Positions 45,697 through 54,491 of a DNA stretch of 64,000 nt are shown here, one piece after another. The position numbers were made by a program, and so were the translations under genes. A model generated the notes under the pieces. It did no database searches and was not told where the DNA came from. It saw only the letters and a list, made by a program, of their open reading frames with translations. This stretch comes from Myxococcales bacterium. Its GTDB lineage: Bacteria; Myxococcota_A; Bradymonadia; UBA7976; UBA1532. The stretch is taken from contig JACKDL010000005.1 in NCBI GenBank assembly GCA_020633555.1, positions 186,001 through 250,000 of the forward strand, in the 5' to 3' direction. How positions within the stretch are numbered: the stretch's first letter is position 1; the number at the start of each line of letters is the position of its first letter.

Positions 45697-46734
45697 TCAG
45701 GCGGGGGCGCCGCTCACCTGGGTGATCAGGCGGGCGGCGGCGGCCACCCACGCGGGGGTGGCGTTCAGGCTGGGGACCAGGCGCAGGGCCTCGCCGCCGG
45801 CGGCCTCGAAGTCCTCCACCGCGCGGATGCCGATCTCCTCCAACGTCTCCAGGCAGTCGGCCGTGAAGGCCGGGCAGAACACGGCCAGGCGCTTCTTGCC
45901 GGCCTTCGCGAGCTGCAGGATGGTCTCGTCGGTGTAGGGCTTGATCCAGGGCGTGCGGCCCAGGCGGCTCTGGAAGCAGATGGTGTAGTCGGCCTCGTCC
46001 ACGCCCAGCTTCGCCGCCAGCGCCCGGGCCGTGGCGAAGCAGTGCGCGCGGTAGCAGTTGCGGTTGGCGTCGGTGATCGTCGCGCAGCAGTCGGGGCGGT
46101 TCAGGCAGTGCAGGCCGGTGTCGTCGCTCTTGGTGACGTGCCGCTCGGGCACCCCGTGGAAGCTCAGCAGCACGTGATCGGGCTTCAGCTCGTCCAGCAC
46201 GGGCTGGCCCACCGCGGCGAAGGCGTCGATGAACCCCGCGTCGTCGTAGTACGGGGGCACCACCTGGATCCACGGGGTGTTCCAGCCCTGCGAGACGTGC
46301 CGGTAGACGGCCTCGAGCGTGCTGCCCGTGGTGCTCGAGGCGTACTGCGGGTAGAGCGGGAAGATGACCAGCCGGTCGCAGCCGCGGCGGCGCAGCTCGT
46401 CCAGGCCGCTGGCCAGGCTGGGCTGACCGTAGCGCATGGCCAGCACCACCTCGTGATCGGCGGGCAGGGCCCGCCTCAGGCCCTCGACCAGCGCGCGGCC
46501 GTGCACCAGCAGCGGAGATCCCTCGTCGGTCCAGATCTGCTGGTAGGCCTCGGCGGACTTCGCCGGCCGCAGGGGCAGGATGATGCCCTCCAGGAGCAGG
46601 AAGCGGCCCACCGGGTTCATGTCGAGCACCCGCTCGTCGCCCAGGAACTCGCGCAGGTAGCGCCGCACGGCGCTGGGGGTGGGGGCGTCGGGGCTGCCCA
46701 GGTTCACCACCAGCACGCCAGTCTTGCTCTCCAT
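45697..46734 (-). CDS. hemH: Ferrochelatase
   Basis: The 345-aa product has VVNLGSPDAPT at the start, RYGQPSL, IFPLYPQYASSTTGS (anionic ligand/substrate site), the catalytic His region LLSFHGVPERHV and FQSRLGRTPWIKPYTDE. It inserts Fe2+ into protoporphyrin IX, the last step of protohaem synthesis. A Cys-rich insertion (GLHCLNRPDCC with NRNCYRAHC) is present; [2Fe-2S] clusters occur in some bacterial ferrochelatases, but Cys use here is only suggested. ATG at 46734 is the family-like start. The kinase-like gene upstream is on the same strand. Confidence 0.92.
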   Translation of the reverse strand: MESKTGVLVVNLGSPDAPTPSAVRRYLREFLGDERVLDMNPVGRFLLLEGIILPLRPAKSAEAYQQIWTDEGSPLLVHGRALVEGLRRALPADHEVVLAMRYGQPSLASGLDELRRRGCDRLVIFPLYPQYASSTTGSTLEAVYRHVSQGWNTPWIQVVPPYYDDAGFIDAFAAVGQPVLDELKPDHVLLSFHGVPERHVTKSDDTGLHCLNRPDCCATITDANRNCYRAHCFATARALAAKLGVDEADYTICFQSRLGRTPWIKPYTDETILQLAKAGKKRLAVFCPAFTADCLETLEEIGIRAVEDFEAAGGEALRLVPSLNATPAWVAAAARLITQVSGAPA

Positions 46735-46831
46735 CGGGTTCCTCGCCCCCTTGGCCGTTCGCGGGGAATGGATGCCGCAGCCACCCATCGGCCGCGGAGC
46801 ATGGGCGAAGGGGTCCGGTGGGTCAACGCGT

Positions 46832-46849
46832 GGGGGCCCGGCGGCCCCC
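46832..46849. terminator. Hairpin after the kinase-like gene
   Basis: GGGGGCC (46832-46838), loop CGGC, GGCCCCC (46843-46849): a perfect 7-bp stem 1 base beyond the stop at 46851 on the minus strand. No U tract. Confidence 0.5.
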
Positions 46850-46850
46850 G

Positions 46851-47945
46851 TCAGCCCACCAACTGCACCAGGGTGGCGCCCACGATGCCGCAGGCCAGGC
46901 CGGCGGCCAGCCAGGGGGCCAGGCCCACGGGCGCCACCCACTCGGGCTCGGCGGGCTCGGGCGGGGGCGGGGGCTGGATGGCCGGCAGCGACGGATCGGT
47001 GGCCTGCCGGGGCGGCGCGTGGAACCACGCCTCGCCGTCGTCGGCGCTCAGGCCCGCGCGGGCCGCGTCCAGGGCGTCCAGAAAGCGGTCGGCGTCCGAG
47101 GGGCGCTGGCGCGGATCCTTGGCCATGGCGCGGCCGATCACCGCCTCGACGGCAGGCGGCAGGAGGGCCCCACCCGCCACCGACGGGCGCAGGGGCAAGG
47201 CGTTGTGGTGCAGCCAGCGCAAGCGCTCCGCGGGGTCCGCCGCCACCCCCGCCGCGCGCAGGTCGTCGGGGCGGAAGGGGAGCCGGCCCGTGATGAGCTG
47301 CCAGCTCATGACCCCCAGCGCGTACAGATCGGCGGCGGCCGAGGCGGTGGCGCCGTCCAGGCGCTCGGGCGCGCGGTAGGCGAGCGCGCCGGTGAGGGAG
47401 CGCGAGGGCGGCGTGTCGAGCGCGGCGTCCACGCCGGCGTCCACCAGCACCACCCGCTCGAAGCCGCCCACCCCGGGCGCCACCAGCACGTGCTCGGGGC
47501 GCACATCGCCGTGCACCAGGCCGCGGGCGTGCAGGGCGCCCAGCGCGGCGGCCACCGCCTCGATGATCTGCAGGGCGCGGGCGCGGTCCACGCCGCCCTC
47601 AACCTTCAGCACGCTGGCCAGGCTGGGCAGGGGCAGCCACTCGCAGGCCAGGTATGGCGTGTCATCGGAGAGGCGCCCGCAGGTGAAGACCCGCTCCAGG
47701 TGAGGGTGGTCGATGCCCCGATCCACGTCCGCCAGGGTCTGCAGCCGCTCGTACACCTCGGGCTCGCGTGCCTCGGGGGCGCACAGCACCTTCAGGGCGC
47801 GGCGCACCTCGCCCACGCCCGGCGGCTCGACCTCGTAGATCCGGCTGCGGGGTCCGGCGTGGACTCGGTCGAGGACACGCATGCGCCCCGCCAGGATCTG
47901 CCCCACCAGACCGTCACTCGTCAGCGGCTGGAAACCGTCGGACAT
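46851..47945 (-). CDS. Divergent Hanks-type kinase, probable pseudokinase with C-terminal membrane anchor
   Basis: The 364-aa product has the kinase fold but changed motifs. The Gly loop is missing (VHAGPRSRIYEVE), Lys52 is kept in RRALKVL, the catalytic loop reads HGDVRPEH (145-152) where HRDLKPEN is usual, and DFG is DAG (169-171). So Asp147 and Asp169 remain, but the Lys and Asn of the loop are Arg and His. APE is present (LAYRAPERL). A Pro-rich linker leads to a last hydrophobic helix (about 343-364) at the very C-terminus, a tail anchor facing the cytoplasm. It may bind nucleotide but transfer poorly. It lies downstream of the PEGA kinase gene. Confidence 0.72.
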   Translation of the reverse strand: MSDGFQPLTSDGLVGQILAGRMRVLDRVHAGPRSRIYEVEPPGVGEVRRALKVLCAPEAREPEVYERLQTLADVDRGIDHPHLERVFTCGRLSDDTPYLACEWLPLPSLASVLKVEGGVDRARALQIIEAVAAALGALHARGLVHGDVRPEHVLVAPGVGGFERVVLVDAGVDAALDTPPSRSLTGALAYRAPERLDGATASAAADLYALGVMSWQLITGRLPFRPDDLRAAGVAADPAERLRWLHHNALPLRPSVAGGALLPPAVEAVIGRAMAKDPRQRPSDADRFLDALDAARAGLSADDGEAWFHAPPRQATDPSLPAIQPPPPPEPAEPEWVAPVGLAPWLAAGLACGIVGATLVQLVG

Positions 47946-47981
47946 GGATCCGCCCCTCCGCACCTCTCGGCACACCCCTAC

Positions 47982-48026
47982 GGTCCCATGGCGGTGGCAC
48001 TTTTCGGGCTCGGGTCACATGGGACC
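47982..48026. promoter_or_regulatory. 9-bp inverted repeat upstream of the kinase-like gene
   Basis: GGTCCCATG (47982-47990) and CATGGGACC (48018-48026) are perfectly complementary, 37 bases upstream of the start at 47945 on the minus strand. It could be an operator or a leader stem; a smaller stem GGGTC/GACCC (48012-48027) overlaps it. Confidence 0.4.
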
Positions 48027-48055
48027 CAGGCCAGGGGCCGGGTGGGACCGGCCTC

Positions 48056-48074
48056 ACAGGGCGTGAACCCCTGT
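48056..48074. terminator. Hairpin after the PEGA kinase gene
   Basis: ACAGGG (48056-48061), 7-base loop, CCCTGT (48069-48074): perfect 6-bp stem directly downstream of the stop on the minus strand. No U tract. Confidence 0.45.
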
Positions 48075-49945
48075 CAGAGCTTCTCGTAGCGCGGCGCCTG
48101 GGTGGCGGGGGCCTTGGTCTCGGGGGCCTTGGGGGGCGCCTTCACGGGGGCCTGGGTGGCTGGGGCCTGGCTGGCCGGTCGCGCCACCGGGGCGGTCACC
48201 GGCCGGCGGCGCCGGCGCACGACGGGCTGAGGCGCGGGGGTGGGCTTCGGGGGCGCCACGGCGGCCTTGGGCGCCTCGAGCGCCACCTTGAACTCCCGCG
48301 CGGCCTCGCCCGCCGCCTGCAGCTTCACCGACACCGCGTGATCGCTGTAGCCCTTCAGCGAGAACTTCAGCTCCACCGGGAGCTGGTCCACCTCGGGCTT
48401 CCACTCGTAGGGGGTGGTGCCCAGGTAGTTGGCCCCCCGGTAGATCTCGGCGCCCGGCGGATCACTCACCAGGGTCAGCCAGTCCCGCGGGGTGTCGGGG
48501 ATCTTCTCGAGCTTCACGTGCCGCACCCGCCCGTCGTCGGGCAGATCGGCGTCGAAGTCGATGGTGGCGGGCTGGTGGCCGTCGGCCCGCAGCTCCACCC
48601 GCCAGGCCTTCGAGGGGTCCAGCCGCAGCTCGATGGGCGTCAGGCCCTGGCTCTCGCCGGCCAGGTGCACGAACGCCTTGGGCGTGGACGTGATCTGGTA
48701 GCTCTTGGTCTTGTCGGGCACCACAGTGACCCGCGCGGGGGTCTGATCCGCGGCGGCGGCGGGCGCGGCCTCGGGCTGGTTCATCTGCCAGACGGCCACG
48801 CCGCCCCCGATGAGCAGCACGGCGCCCAGGGCCAGCCAGACGCCGGTACGCCGGGGCGGGGTGAAGTCGTCGGTGCCCAGGCTGCCGGGGGCCAGGGTGC
48901 CCACCGCGCCCGCGAACTCGGGGGTGGGGCCGGCGTCGCTGGCGCCCGACACCTGCGGCAGGGGCGTTGCGCGGTCTTTGCTGGCCATGCCGCCGCTGGC
49001 GTTGATGCCCAGCGCGGCCGCCGGGAGTCGGACCGAGGACACCTCGCCCAGCTCGTACTGGATCTGCTGCACGCGGCGCAGCACCGCCTGCATGTCGGCG
49101 GGGCGCGCCTCGCGCTCCTTCGCCATGCAGTCGTTGATCAGCGCGATCACCGACTCGGTGGCGTCGGCGTCGGGGTTGACCTCGCGCAGGTTGGGCGGCG
49201 CCTTGTTGGCCTGCGCCATCATCACCGCCATCGGCGTGGCCCCGTCGAAGGGGGTCCGGCCGCTGAGCATCTCGAAGAGGATGACGCCCAGCGAGTAGAT
49301 GTCGGTGCGGTGGTCGATCTTGAGCCCGTGGACCTGCTCGGGGCTCATGTAGTGCGGGGTGCCGAAGACCGCGCCCGCCAGGGTCAGCGTCTTCTGCTCG
49401 CCGGTGATGTCCTGGTCGCCGTGGACGATCTTCGCGATGCCGAAGTCGAGCACCTTGGCGTAGTCGGGATCGTTGGCGACCTGGTCGATCTGGATGTTCT
49501 CGGGCTTCAGATCGCGGTGCACGATGCCCAGGGTGTGGGCCTCCTGCACGGCGCCGCAGACCTGCTCGAAGATGTGCAGGGCCCGGGGCAGGGGCAGCGC
49601 GCCGTCGTCGCGCAGCATGCTGTACAGGCTGCGGCCGCCCAGCAGCTCCATCGCCATGAACAGGAAGCCGTCCTCGGTCTTCCCGTAGTCATAGATGGTG
49701 ATGGTGTTGGGGTGGCGCAGCCGCGAGACGCTCATGGCCTCGCGCTCGAAGCGGTCGAGCAGGTGGCTGTCGCCCGCGAGCTGCCGCCGCAGGATCTTCA
49801 GCGCCACCATGCGGTTCATGGAGGTCTGGCGGGCCTGGAACACCCGCCCCATGCCGCCCTCGCCGATGAGCTTGACGATGGTGTACCGGCCGCCGTCGAC
49901 GGCCAACCCGATCATCGAGTCTGTCTGGGCGCTGCTCTGGCTCAT
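48074..49945 (-). CDS. Serine/threonine kinase with TM helix and two PEGA domains
   Basis: The 623-aa product has a complete kinase domain (about residues 19-295): Gly loop LIGEGGMGRVFQA, Lys50 in ALKIL, HRDLKPEN (143-150), DFG (167-169), SPE (201-203). A TM helix follows at about 368-387. The extracytoplasmic part has two PEGA domains (about 415-478, VHLAGESQGLTPIELRLDPS; and 490-557, AEIYRGANYLGTTPYEWKPE), then a Pro/Lys/Arg-rich tail. PEGA domains bind surface polysaccharide or fold next to membrane kinases. It is intact, unlike the kinase-like protein downstream. It probably senses the periplasm and phosphorylates cytoplasmic proteins. Confidence 0.9.
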   Translation of the reverse strand: MSQSSAQTDSMIGLAVDGGRYTIVKLIGEGGMGRVFQARQTSMNRMVALKILRRQLAGDSHLLDRFEREAMSVSRLRHPNTITIYDYGKTEDGFLFMAMELLGGRSLYSMLRDDGALPLPRALHIFEQVCGAVQEAHTLGIVHRDLKPENIQIDQVANDPDYAKVLDFGIAKIVHGDQDITGEQKTLTLAGAVFGTPHYMSPEQVHGLKIDHRTDIYSLGVILFEMLSGRTPFDGATPMAVMMAQANKAPPNLREVNPDADATESVIALINDCMAKEREARPADMQAVLRRVQQIQYELGEVSSVRLPAAALGINASGGMASKDRATPLPQVSGASDAGPTPEFAGAVGTLAPGSLGTDDFTPPRRTGVWLALGAVLLIGGGVAVWQMNQPEAAPAAAADQTPARVTVVPDKTKSYQITSTPKAFVHLAGESQGLTPIELRLDPSKAWRVELRADGHQPATIDFDADLPDDGRVRHVKLEKIPDTPRDWLTLVSDPPGAEIYRGANYLGTTPYEWKPEVDQLPVELKFSLKGYSDHAVSVKLQAAGEAAREFKVALEAPKAAVAPPKPTPAPQPVVRRRRRPVTAPVARPASQAPATQAPVKAPPKAPETKAPATQAPRYEKL

Positions 49946-50062
49946 GGACGCGCCAACGCTCTCCGGGACCCCTCCGGCCCAGTCGCACCACGGGCGCGCA
50001 GCCCCCTGGCGAGACGCGCGGATGCTAGCACACCCGCCCAGGCGGGGGCGCCTTCTTGACGC

Positions 50063-50254
50063 CTACTGACCATTTTCCTCGGGATCTCGCGGCACAAGGC
50101 CACCGCCCAGAGGGGTGGAGATGACGTAGTCACCGTCGAGCCACCGGGAAAGGTCGGCGAGCTTGCAACGCTTCGAGCAGAAGGGCGACGCCGGATCAGT
50201 CGGCGCGGCGGCGGGCTGCCCACACTGGGGGCAGCGGCGGGTCTTGGGGGGCAT
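50063..50254 (-). CDS. yacG: DNA gyrase inhibitor YacG-like zinc protein
   Basis: The 63-aa product matches YacG in size and motif: CPQCGQPAA near the N-terminus and SPFCSKRCKLADLSRWLDGDY after it, giving the four-Cys zinc site (CxxC...CxxxC). E. coli YacG binds GyrB and inhibits supercoiling. The C-terminus is variable. ATG at 50254 has a weak ribosome-binding region. It lies between the PEGA kinase and a membrane protein gene, all on the same strand. Confidence 0.83.
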   Translation of the reverse strand: MPPKTRRCPQCGQPAAAPTDPASPFCSKRCKLADLSRWLDGDYVISTPLGGGLVPRDPEENGQ

Positions 50255-50270
50255 GGGGGTCTCCGAGCGT

Positions 50271-51218
50271 TCAGTGCAGGGTGCGGCCGCCGCCCTGGAC
50301 CACGCGCAGCTTCCCGCGGCGGCGGGCCAGGCGCCACATGCGGAGGCGATCGATCCACGACTGGGGGCGCCAGGTGCCGTCCATGAGAGCGCGGGCGGCG
50401 GTGATGGCCACCAGGCCGGCGAGGCCCTGGCGGAAGCTGACGAAGAACAGGTCGATGAGGTCGAGGGCGACGAAGAGCCAGATCAGGTGCCGCCCCTCGA
50501 AGGGGATGGGCGCGAGGCGGCGCCGGCCGACGATGGCGGCGAAGACGGCCATGAAGCCGTGAAACAACGGATCGGTGCCCACGGCGGCGTAGCTGCCCAC
50601 CACCTTCGGCAGGTCGAGGGCGGGCGTGGCGGCCCCCCCATAGGCGCTGCCCACGAGGCCTGTGGTGCCGCCGCCGAACAGACCGCTGAAGCTGCCCGGC
50701 CAAATCCACGCCACCAGCCCGTCCACCACCCCCACGGCGGTCACCACCAGGCCGGTGAAGAGGAGCAGCCGCTTCGCACCCCAGACCCGCTCGGCGCTGG
50801 CGGCGCCCCAGCCCACGGTCAGGGTCGACAGGACGAGCCCGAAGAGCAGGCCGTGCATCAGGTCGTTCAGGGTGACGCCCACCGCCACCGCCACCGCACC
50901 GCCCACCACCAGGGGCAGCGGCTTGCGGTGCCAGAGCCGCCGCAGCGGCGCCTGATAGATCCAGCCCAGCAAGACCAGAAAGATCAGCAGCCCCAGCCCC
51001 GAGCCGGGGGCGCTGAGAAGGCGGCTGATCCACAGGCCCGTGAGGCGCAGCTCGGGCAGCGTGCCGGGGTCGGTGGTCATCCAGTCGAAGAACACCGCGC
51101 TGGGCACGAGCAGGCCCGCCACGGTGCAGGCGGCGATCAGCCCCAACAGGATCCGGGTCCCGGGGGGCGGGATCAGCGAGAACGCGGGGGCGTAGGGCAG
51201 GGGCATCCGGGGGCTCAT
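50271..51218 (-). CDS. Polytopic membrane protein, rhomboid-like layout
   Basis: The 315-aa product has about 6-7 hydrophobic helices (ILLGLIAACTVAGLLVPSAV, LIFLVLLGWIYQAPL, VVGGAVAVAVGVTLNDLMHG and so on) with a Gly-rich stretch (LFGGGTTGLVGSAYGG). This overall pattern and the N-terminal TDPGTL segment recall the rhomboid superfamily, but I see no GxSG plus His dyad, so protease activity is doubtful. The C-terminus is basic (MWRLARRRGKLRVVQG). ATG at 51218 or 51206 are both possible starts. It is followed closely by yacG. Function unknown. Confidence 0.5.
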   Translation of the reverse strand: MSPRMPLPYAPAFSLIPPPGTRILLGLIAACTVAGLLVPSAVFFDWMTTDPGTLPELRLTGLWISRLLSAPGSGLGLLIFLVLLGWIYQAPLRRLWHRKPLPLVVGGAVAVAVGVTLNDLMHGLLFGLVLSTLTVGWGAASAERVWGAKRLLLFTGLVVTAVGVVDGLVAWIWPGSFSGLFGGGTTGLVGSAYGGAATPALDLPKVVGSYAAVGTDPLFHGFMAVFAAIVGRRRLAPIPFEGRHLIWLFVALDLIDLFFVSFRQGLAGLVAITAARALMDGTWRPQSWIDRLRMWRLARRRGKLRVVQGGGRTLH

Positions 51219-51347
51219 GACGGGCGCAAGGTAGTGGGCCGACGCCCGTTGGACAACGGGGCAGGCCTGCGGGGTGCACCTCGCGCGCGATTGCGGGTAC
51301 GATGGGCGCCTCCAGACCCCATTGGCGTCCCCGCGGAGCGAAATCCC

Positions 51348-52865
51348 TTGGCCTATCGGGCGTGCTTCCAGTGTGAGCTGCTGTTCGAGGTGGACGCCGG
51401 TGATCTGGCGGCCAACCTCACCTGCCCGCAGTGCGGGCGCCCGGTGGAGCCCTACGACCCGGAAGACGAGGAGCTGGAGGCCCCCGAGGCGACGGTGACG
51501 GTGGAGCCGGGGCAGCTCTCGGAGCTGGACCCCGCCATCGTGAAGACCATGGCCTTCGACGGTCTGAGCGATGCGGTGAAGGCCCGCGCCGCCGAGCGAC
51601 GGCCGGGGGGGTTCCCCGCGCCGGTGCCGGCCCCGGTGGCGGCGCCGGTGGCGGCGCCCGTTGCGGCGCCGGCGCCCAGCAACCCCTTCCCGGCGCGGGC
51701 CGGGCGGACCCGGGTGCTGGGGGCGGTGGATGACGCCGGGCGCCCCATCGATCCGCTGTTGGACGCCGCGGCGCCCAACCCCGTGGCGCCCGCCCCCAAG
51801 GCGGCCCCCAAGCCCTTCGGGGCGCGGCCGGCGCCGGCGCCCGTGCCCCGGCCCGTCGAGGCGCCCATGCCGCCCACGGCGGCCATGGCCATCACCCCCG
51901 CGCAGCCGGCCACCCCGGCGGCGCCGCGGCCCGAGCCGCTGCGCCCGGTGGACCCCGAGAAGGGCCGCTCGACGTTGCCGCCGCCGGGCAAGAGCCGCCG
52001 CGGGCTGATCATCGCCTTGGTGGTGGTGTTGCTGGGCGGCGGCGGGTTCGCGGGCTGGTGGTTCGGGCTGCGGACGAAGGCCGCCGATGTGGCGCCCGAG
52101 GCCAGCCCCACCGCCGAGGCGACCCCCGGGCCGCCCGCGGCCTGGGACGTTCGCATCGAGCAGCAGCTCGAAGCCGGCCAGGCCAAGCTGCCGGTGGTGA
52201 GCGGCCCCGAGGCGATGAAGGACGGCGGCGCCTGGATCGCCGGCGGCCCCGAGGGTCTGCAGGCGAGCTTCGGGCCGGTGGCCGGGCTGCCCAGCACCCT
52301 GATCCGCGACACGATGGTGGAGAGCGACGGGGACGGCGAGTGGGTGGGTGCCCTGGCCCGCCGGCTGTCGGGCGAGACGCTGCCCACCGGCCAGCCCCTG
52401 GCCTTCGGCCTGCCCAAGGAACAGAAGGTCAAGGATCTTCTGCGGTTGGCCTATGCCGGCGTGAAGGGCGGCGTGGCCGACTTCGTGCTGCTGGTGGCCC
52501 GGAACTCGGGCGGGCTGGGCGGGTTGGGCTTCACCGTGCACCGCCGCAAGGATCCGCTGGAGGGCCAGGTGCTGGTGGTGCGCATCGGGCGGACCACTGG
52601 CTTCCACGTCACCGTGCAGGAGGCGGGCGAGGTGAAGAGCGCCGAGCCGCGCATCCTGCCCCGCCGCGAAGAGGACGGCAGCCTGGATCTGCGGGCGCTG
52701 CGGGAGCGGCTCGAGGAGCTGGGCGAGGCCCACGCCGGGGTGAAGACGGTGGTCATCTACCCGCTGGCGGACATGACCGTGGGTGAGCTGGCGGCGGTGA
52801 TGGGCGAGCTGCGTGGCACGGGCGAGCGGCCGCGTTTCCCGTACACGCGCCTGGCGCTGCGGTAG
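51348..52865 (+). CDS. Zinc-ribbon protein with TM helix and ExbD/TolR-like C-terminus
   Basis: The 505-aa product starts at TTG 51348 (GGAG upstream). It has a zinc ribbon (CFQCELLFEVDAGDL with TCPQCG), an acidic region and a long Pro/Ala-rich linker containing PVAAP repeats. A TM helix (about residues 223-242, RGLIIALVVVLLGGGGFAGW) follows. The extracytoplasmic C-terminus ends with VVIYPLADMTVGELAAVMG, similar to the end of ExbD/TolR proteins. The N-terminal ribbon belongs to the MJ0042-type seen in Myxococcota regulators. It could couple a cytoplasmic sensor to an energy-linked membrane complex; this is inference. A TACGAT element lies at 51298-51303. It converges with a membrane protein gene. 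Confidence 0.68.
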   Translation: MAYRACFQCELLFEVDAGDLAANLTCPQCGRPVEPYDPEDEELEAPEATVTVEPGQLSELDPAIVKTMAFDGLSDAVKARAAERRPGGFPAPVPAPVAAPVAAPVAAPAPSNPFPARAGRTRVLGAVDDAGRPIDPLLDAAAPNPVAPAPKAAPKPFGARPAPAPVPRPVEAPMPPTAAMAITPAQPATPAAPRPEPLRPVDPEKGRSTLPPPGKSRRGLIIALVVVLLGGGGFAGWWFGLRTKAADVAPEASPTAEATPGPPAAWDVRIEQQLEAGQAKLPVVSGPEAMKDGGAWIAGGPEGLQASFGPVAGLPSTLIRDTMVESDGDGEWVGALARRLSGETLPTGQPLAFGLPKEQKVKDLLRLAYAGVKGGVADFVLLVARNSGGLGGLGFTVHRRKDPLEGQVLVVRIGRTTGFHVTVQEAGEVKSAEPRILPRREEDGSLDLRALRERLEELGEAHAGVKTVVIYPLADMTVGELAAVMGELRGTGERPRFPYTRLALR

Positions 52866-52884
52866 CGCCGCGCCGGGGCGACGC

Positions 52885-53850
52885 TCAGTAGGGGTTGTAG
52901 GGGTCGGCCTGGTCGCCGCCGCTGTCGTCGCCGTAGGGCAGGTAGGTGCCGTCGGCGTCGGGCGTGGCCGGGGCCGCCGCGGCAGGCAGCTCGCTGGCCT
53001 GCCAGGTGAGCCAGGCACCGAGCCCGGCGGGCGCCAAGGTCAGGCCCAGGCCCACCGCCACCGCGGGCAGGGTGCGGCCCAGCCGGGCGCCGGCCACGGC
53101 CCCCAGCGGCGCCAGCAGCAGCAGCGCCAACCCGGGCCGCGGTACGTCCACGTAGAACCGGGCGTGCACCAGCACCAGCGCGAAGGCGGTGAGCGCGGCG
53201 GCCACGGTGGCCGCGCCGGGGCGCAGATCGGGCCAGCGCCAGCCCAGCAGGCCCACCGCGCCGGTCACGAGGGCCAGGGCCCCCAGGGTCTGGGCCATGC
53301 GGGCGCTGCCGCCCAGGCCCACGGCCACCGCGCCCAGCCCCATGGCCAGCGCCAGGGGGCCCAGCACCACCGGGGCCGGCGCGCTGCGCTGGGTGTGGTC
53401 GAGGGCCAGGGCCACCACCAGCGCGGCCAGCCCGGCGTCCAGGGCCCAGGCGTCGCGGGCCAGCGGCGCCACGGCGCCGTCGCCCCACAGGGCCAGCGGC
53501 GCCAACAGACGCCACAGGAAGAGCGCCAGCCCGGCGGTGATCACCACCCCCGTCAGGGCCGGCCGCAGGGCGGCGGGGCCGCGATCGGCGGCCAGCACAC
53601 CCAGCCCCGTGGCCAGCGCGCCCCACAGGACGTAGCCGTCCACCGAGGCCGGCGGCAGGCCGGGCCAGCCGTTGATGCCCAGCCAGGCGACGGTGAAGGC
53701 GCTCAGCAGGGCCAGGGGAGCCAGCCACGGGCGGCCGGCGGCCTGGGGCTTGAGCTTGCGCCCCGCCAGGGTGACCGCGGCGGCGGTCCCCACCGGCAGA
53801 ACCAGGGTGAACAACGCACCGGTGATCTTCAGCTTGGTGGCCGCGTCCAT
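52885..53850 (-). CDS. Polytopic membrane protein of unknown function
   Basis: The 321-aa product has about nine to ten hydrophobic helices from residue 10 to 295 (ITGALFTLVLPVGTAAAV, WLAPLALLSAFTVAWLG, and so on), rich in Ala, Leu and Gly, and an acidic C-terminal tail (TPDADGTYLPYGDD). GGAGGA stands before the ATG at 53850. No transporter motif is recognised. It lies downstream of the yceI gene on the same strand, so the two may be co-transcribed, unless the hairpin at 53910-53926 separates them. Confidence 0.6.
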   Translation of the reverse strand: MDAATKLKITGALFTLVLPVGTAAAVTLAGRKLKPQAAGRPWLAPLALLSAFTVAWLGINGWPGLPPASVDGYVLWGALATGLGVLAADRGPAALRPALTGVVITAGLALFLWRLLAPLALWGDGAVAPLARDAWALDAGLAALVVALALDHTQRSAPAPVVLGPLALAMGLGAVAVGLGGSARMAQTLGALALVTGAVGLLGWRWPDLRPGAATVAAALTAFALVLVHARFYVDVPRPGLALLLLAPLGAVAGARLGRTLPAVAVGLGLTLAPAGLGAWLTWQASELPAAAAPATPDADGTYLPYGDDSGGDQADPYNPY

Positions 53851-53909
53851 GGGTCCTCCAGGGGGGCTACAGGGTTTCCGCGGGAACGGGGGGCGGGGCG
53901 GGTCGGGGC

Positions 53910-53926
53910 AAGCGGTGGGGCCGCTT
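53910..53926. terminator. Hairpin overlapping the yceI stop codon
   Basis: AAGCGG (53910-53915), loop TGGGG, CCGCTT (53921-53926): a perfect 6-bp stem at the end of the yceI gene on the minus strand. No U tract. Confidence 0.4.
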
Positions 53927-54491
53927 ACTTCTTCTTGATGCCCTCGAGGGCCACCATGAAGTCCACCTGCTTGCCCAGGCCGTCGGGCATGTAGTCCACG
54001 CCGAAGGCCATGCGGTCGATCTTGAAGTTGGCCTCGAAGCCCACGCGCTCGTTGCCCCAGGGATCGGTGCCGGCGCCGGTCATGGTGGCGTCCAGGGTGA
54101 TGGACTGGGTCTTGCCCTTGATGGTCATGTCGCCGGTGACCTTGAAGGCCTTGTCGCCGGCCTTCTCGATCTTGGTGGCCTTGAAGGTGGCCTTGGGGAA
54201 CTGCTTCACGTCGAAGAAGTCAGGGCCCTTCAGGTGATCGTCGCGCTTCTTGTTGGCCGAGAAGATCGAGGCGGTGTCGATCTCGATGGCGAGCGCCTTC
54301 AGCTCCTCGCCGTCCACCTGCAGGCTGCCGCCCACCTTGACGAACTGGCCGTAGGAGGGGGCGACGCCCAGGTGCATGACCTTGAAGACGGCGAAGGCGT
54401 GGGCCCCGTCCACATCGTAGTCGGCGGCCTGGGCGGCGCCGGCGAAGAGGAAGCTGGCGGCGAGGACGGTGCCGAGCAGACGCTTGAACAT
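53925..54491 (-). CDS. YceI family periplasmic polyisoprenoid-binding-like protein
   Basis: The 188-aa product has a signal peptide (LLGTVLAASFLFAGAAQA) and the YceI pattern: ADYDVDGAHAFAVFKVMHLG, IDTASIFSANKKRDDHLKGP, FDVKQFPKATFKA, MTIKGKTQSITL and ANFKIDRMAFGVDY. YceI proteins are periplasmic beta-barrels that bind an isoprenoid in a hydrophobic tunnel. AGGAG stands before the ATG at 54491. It lies downstream of the menaquinone cluster, whose side chain is also isoprenoid; a link is possible but unproven. Confidence 0.9.
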   Translation of the reverse strand: MFKRLLGTVLAASFLFAGAAQAADYDVDGAHAFAVFKVMHLGVAPSYGQFVKVGGSLQVDGEELKALAIEIDTASIFSANKKRDDHLKGPDFFDVKQFPKATFKATKIEKAGDKAFKVTGDMTIKGKTQSITLDATMTGAGTDPWGNERVGFEANFKIDRMAFGVDYMPDGLGKQVDFMVALEGIKKK

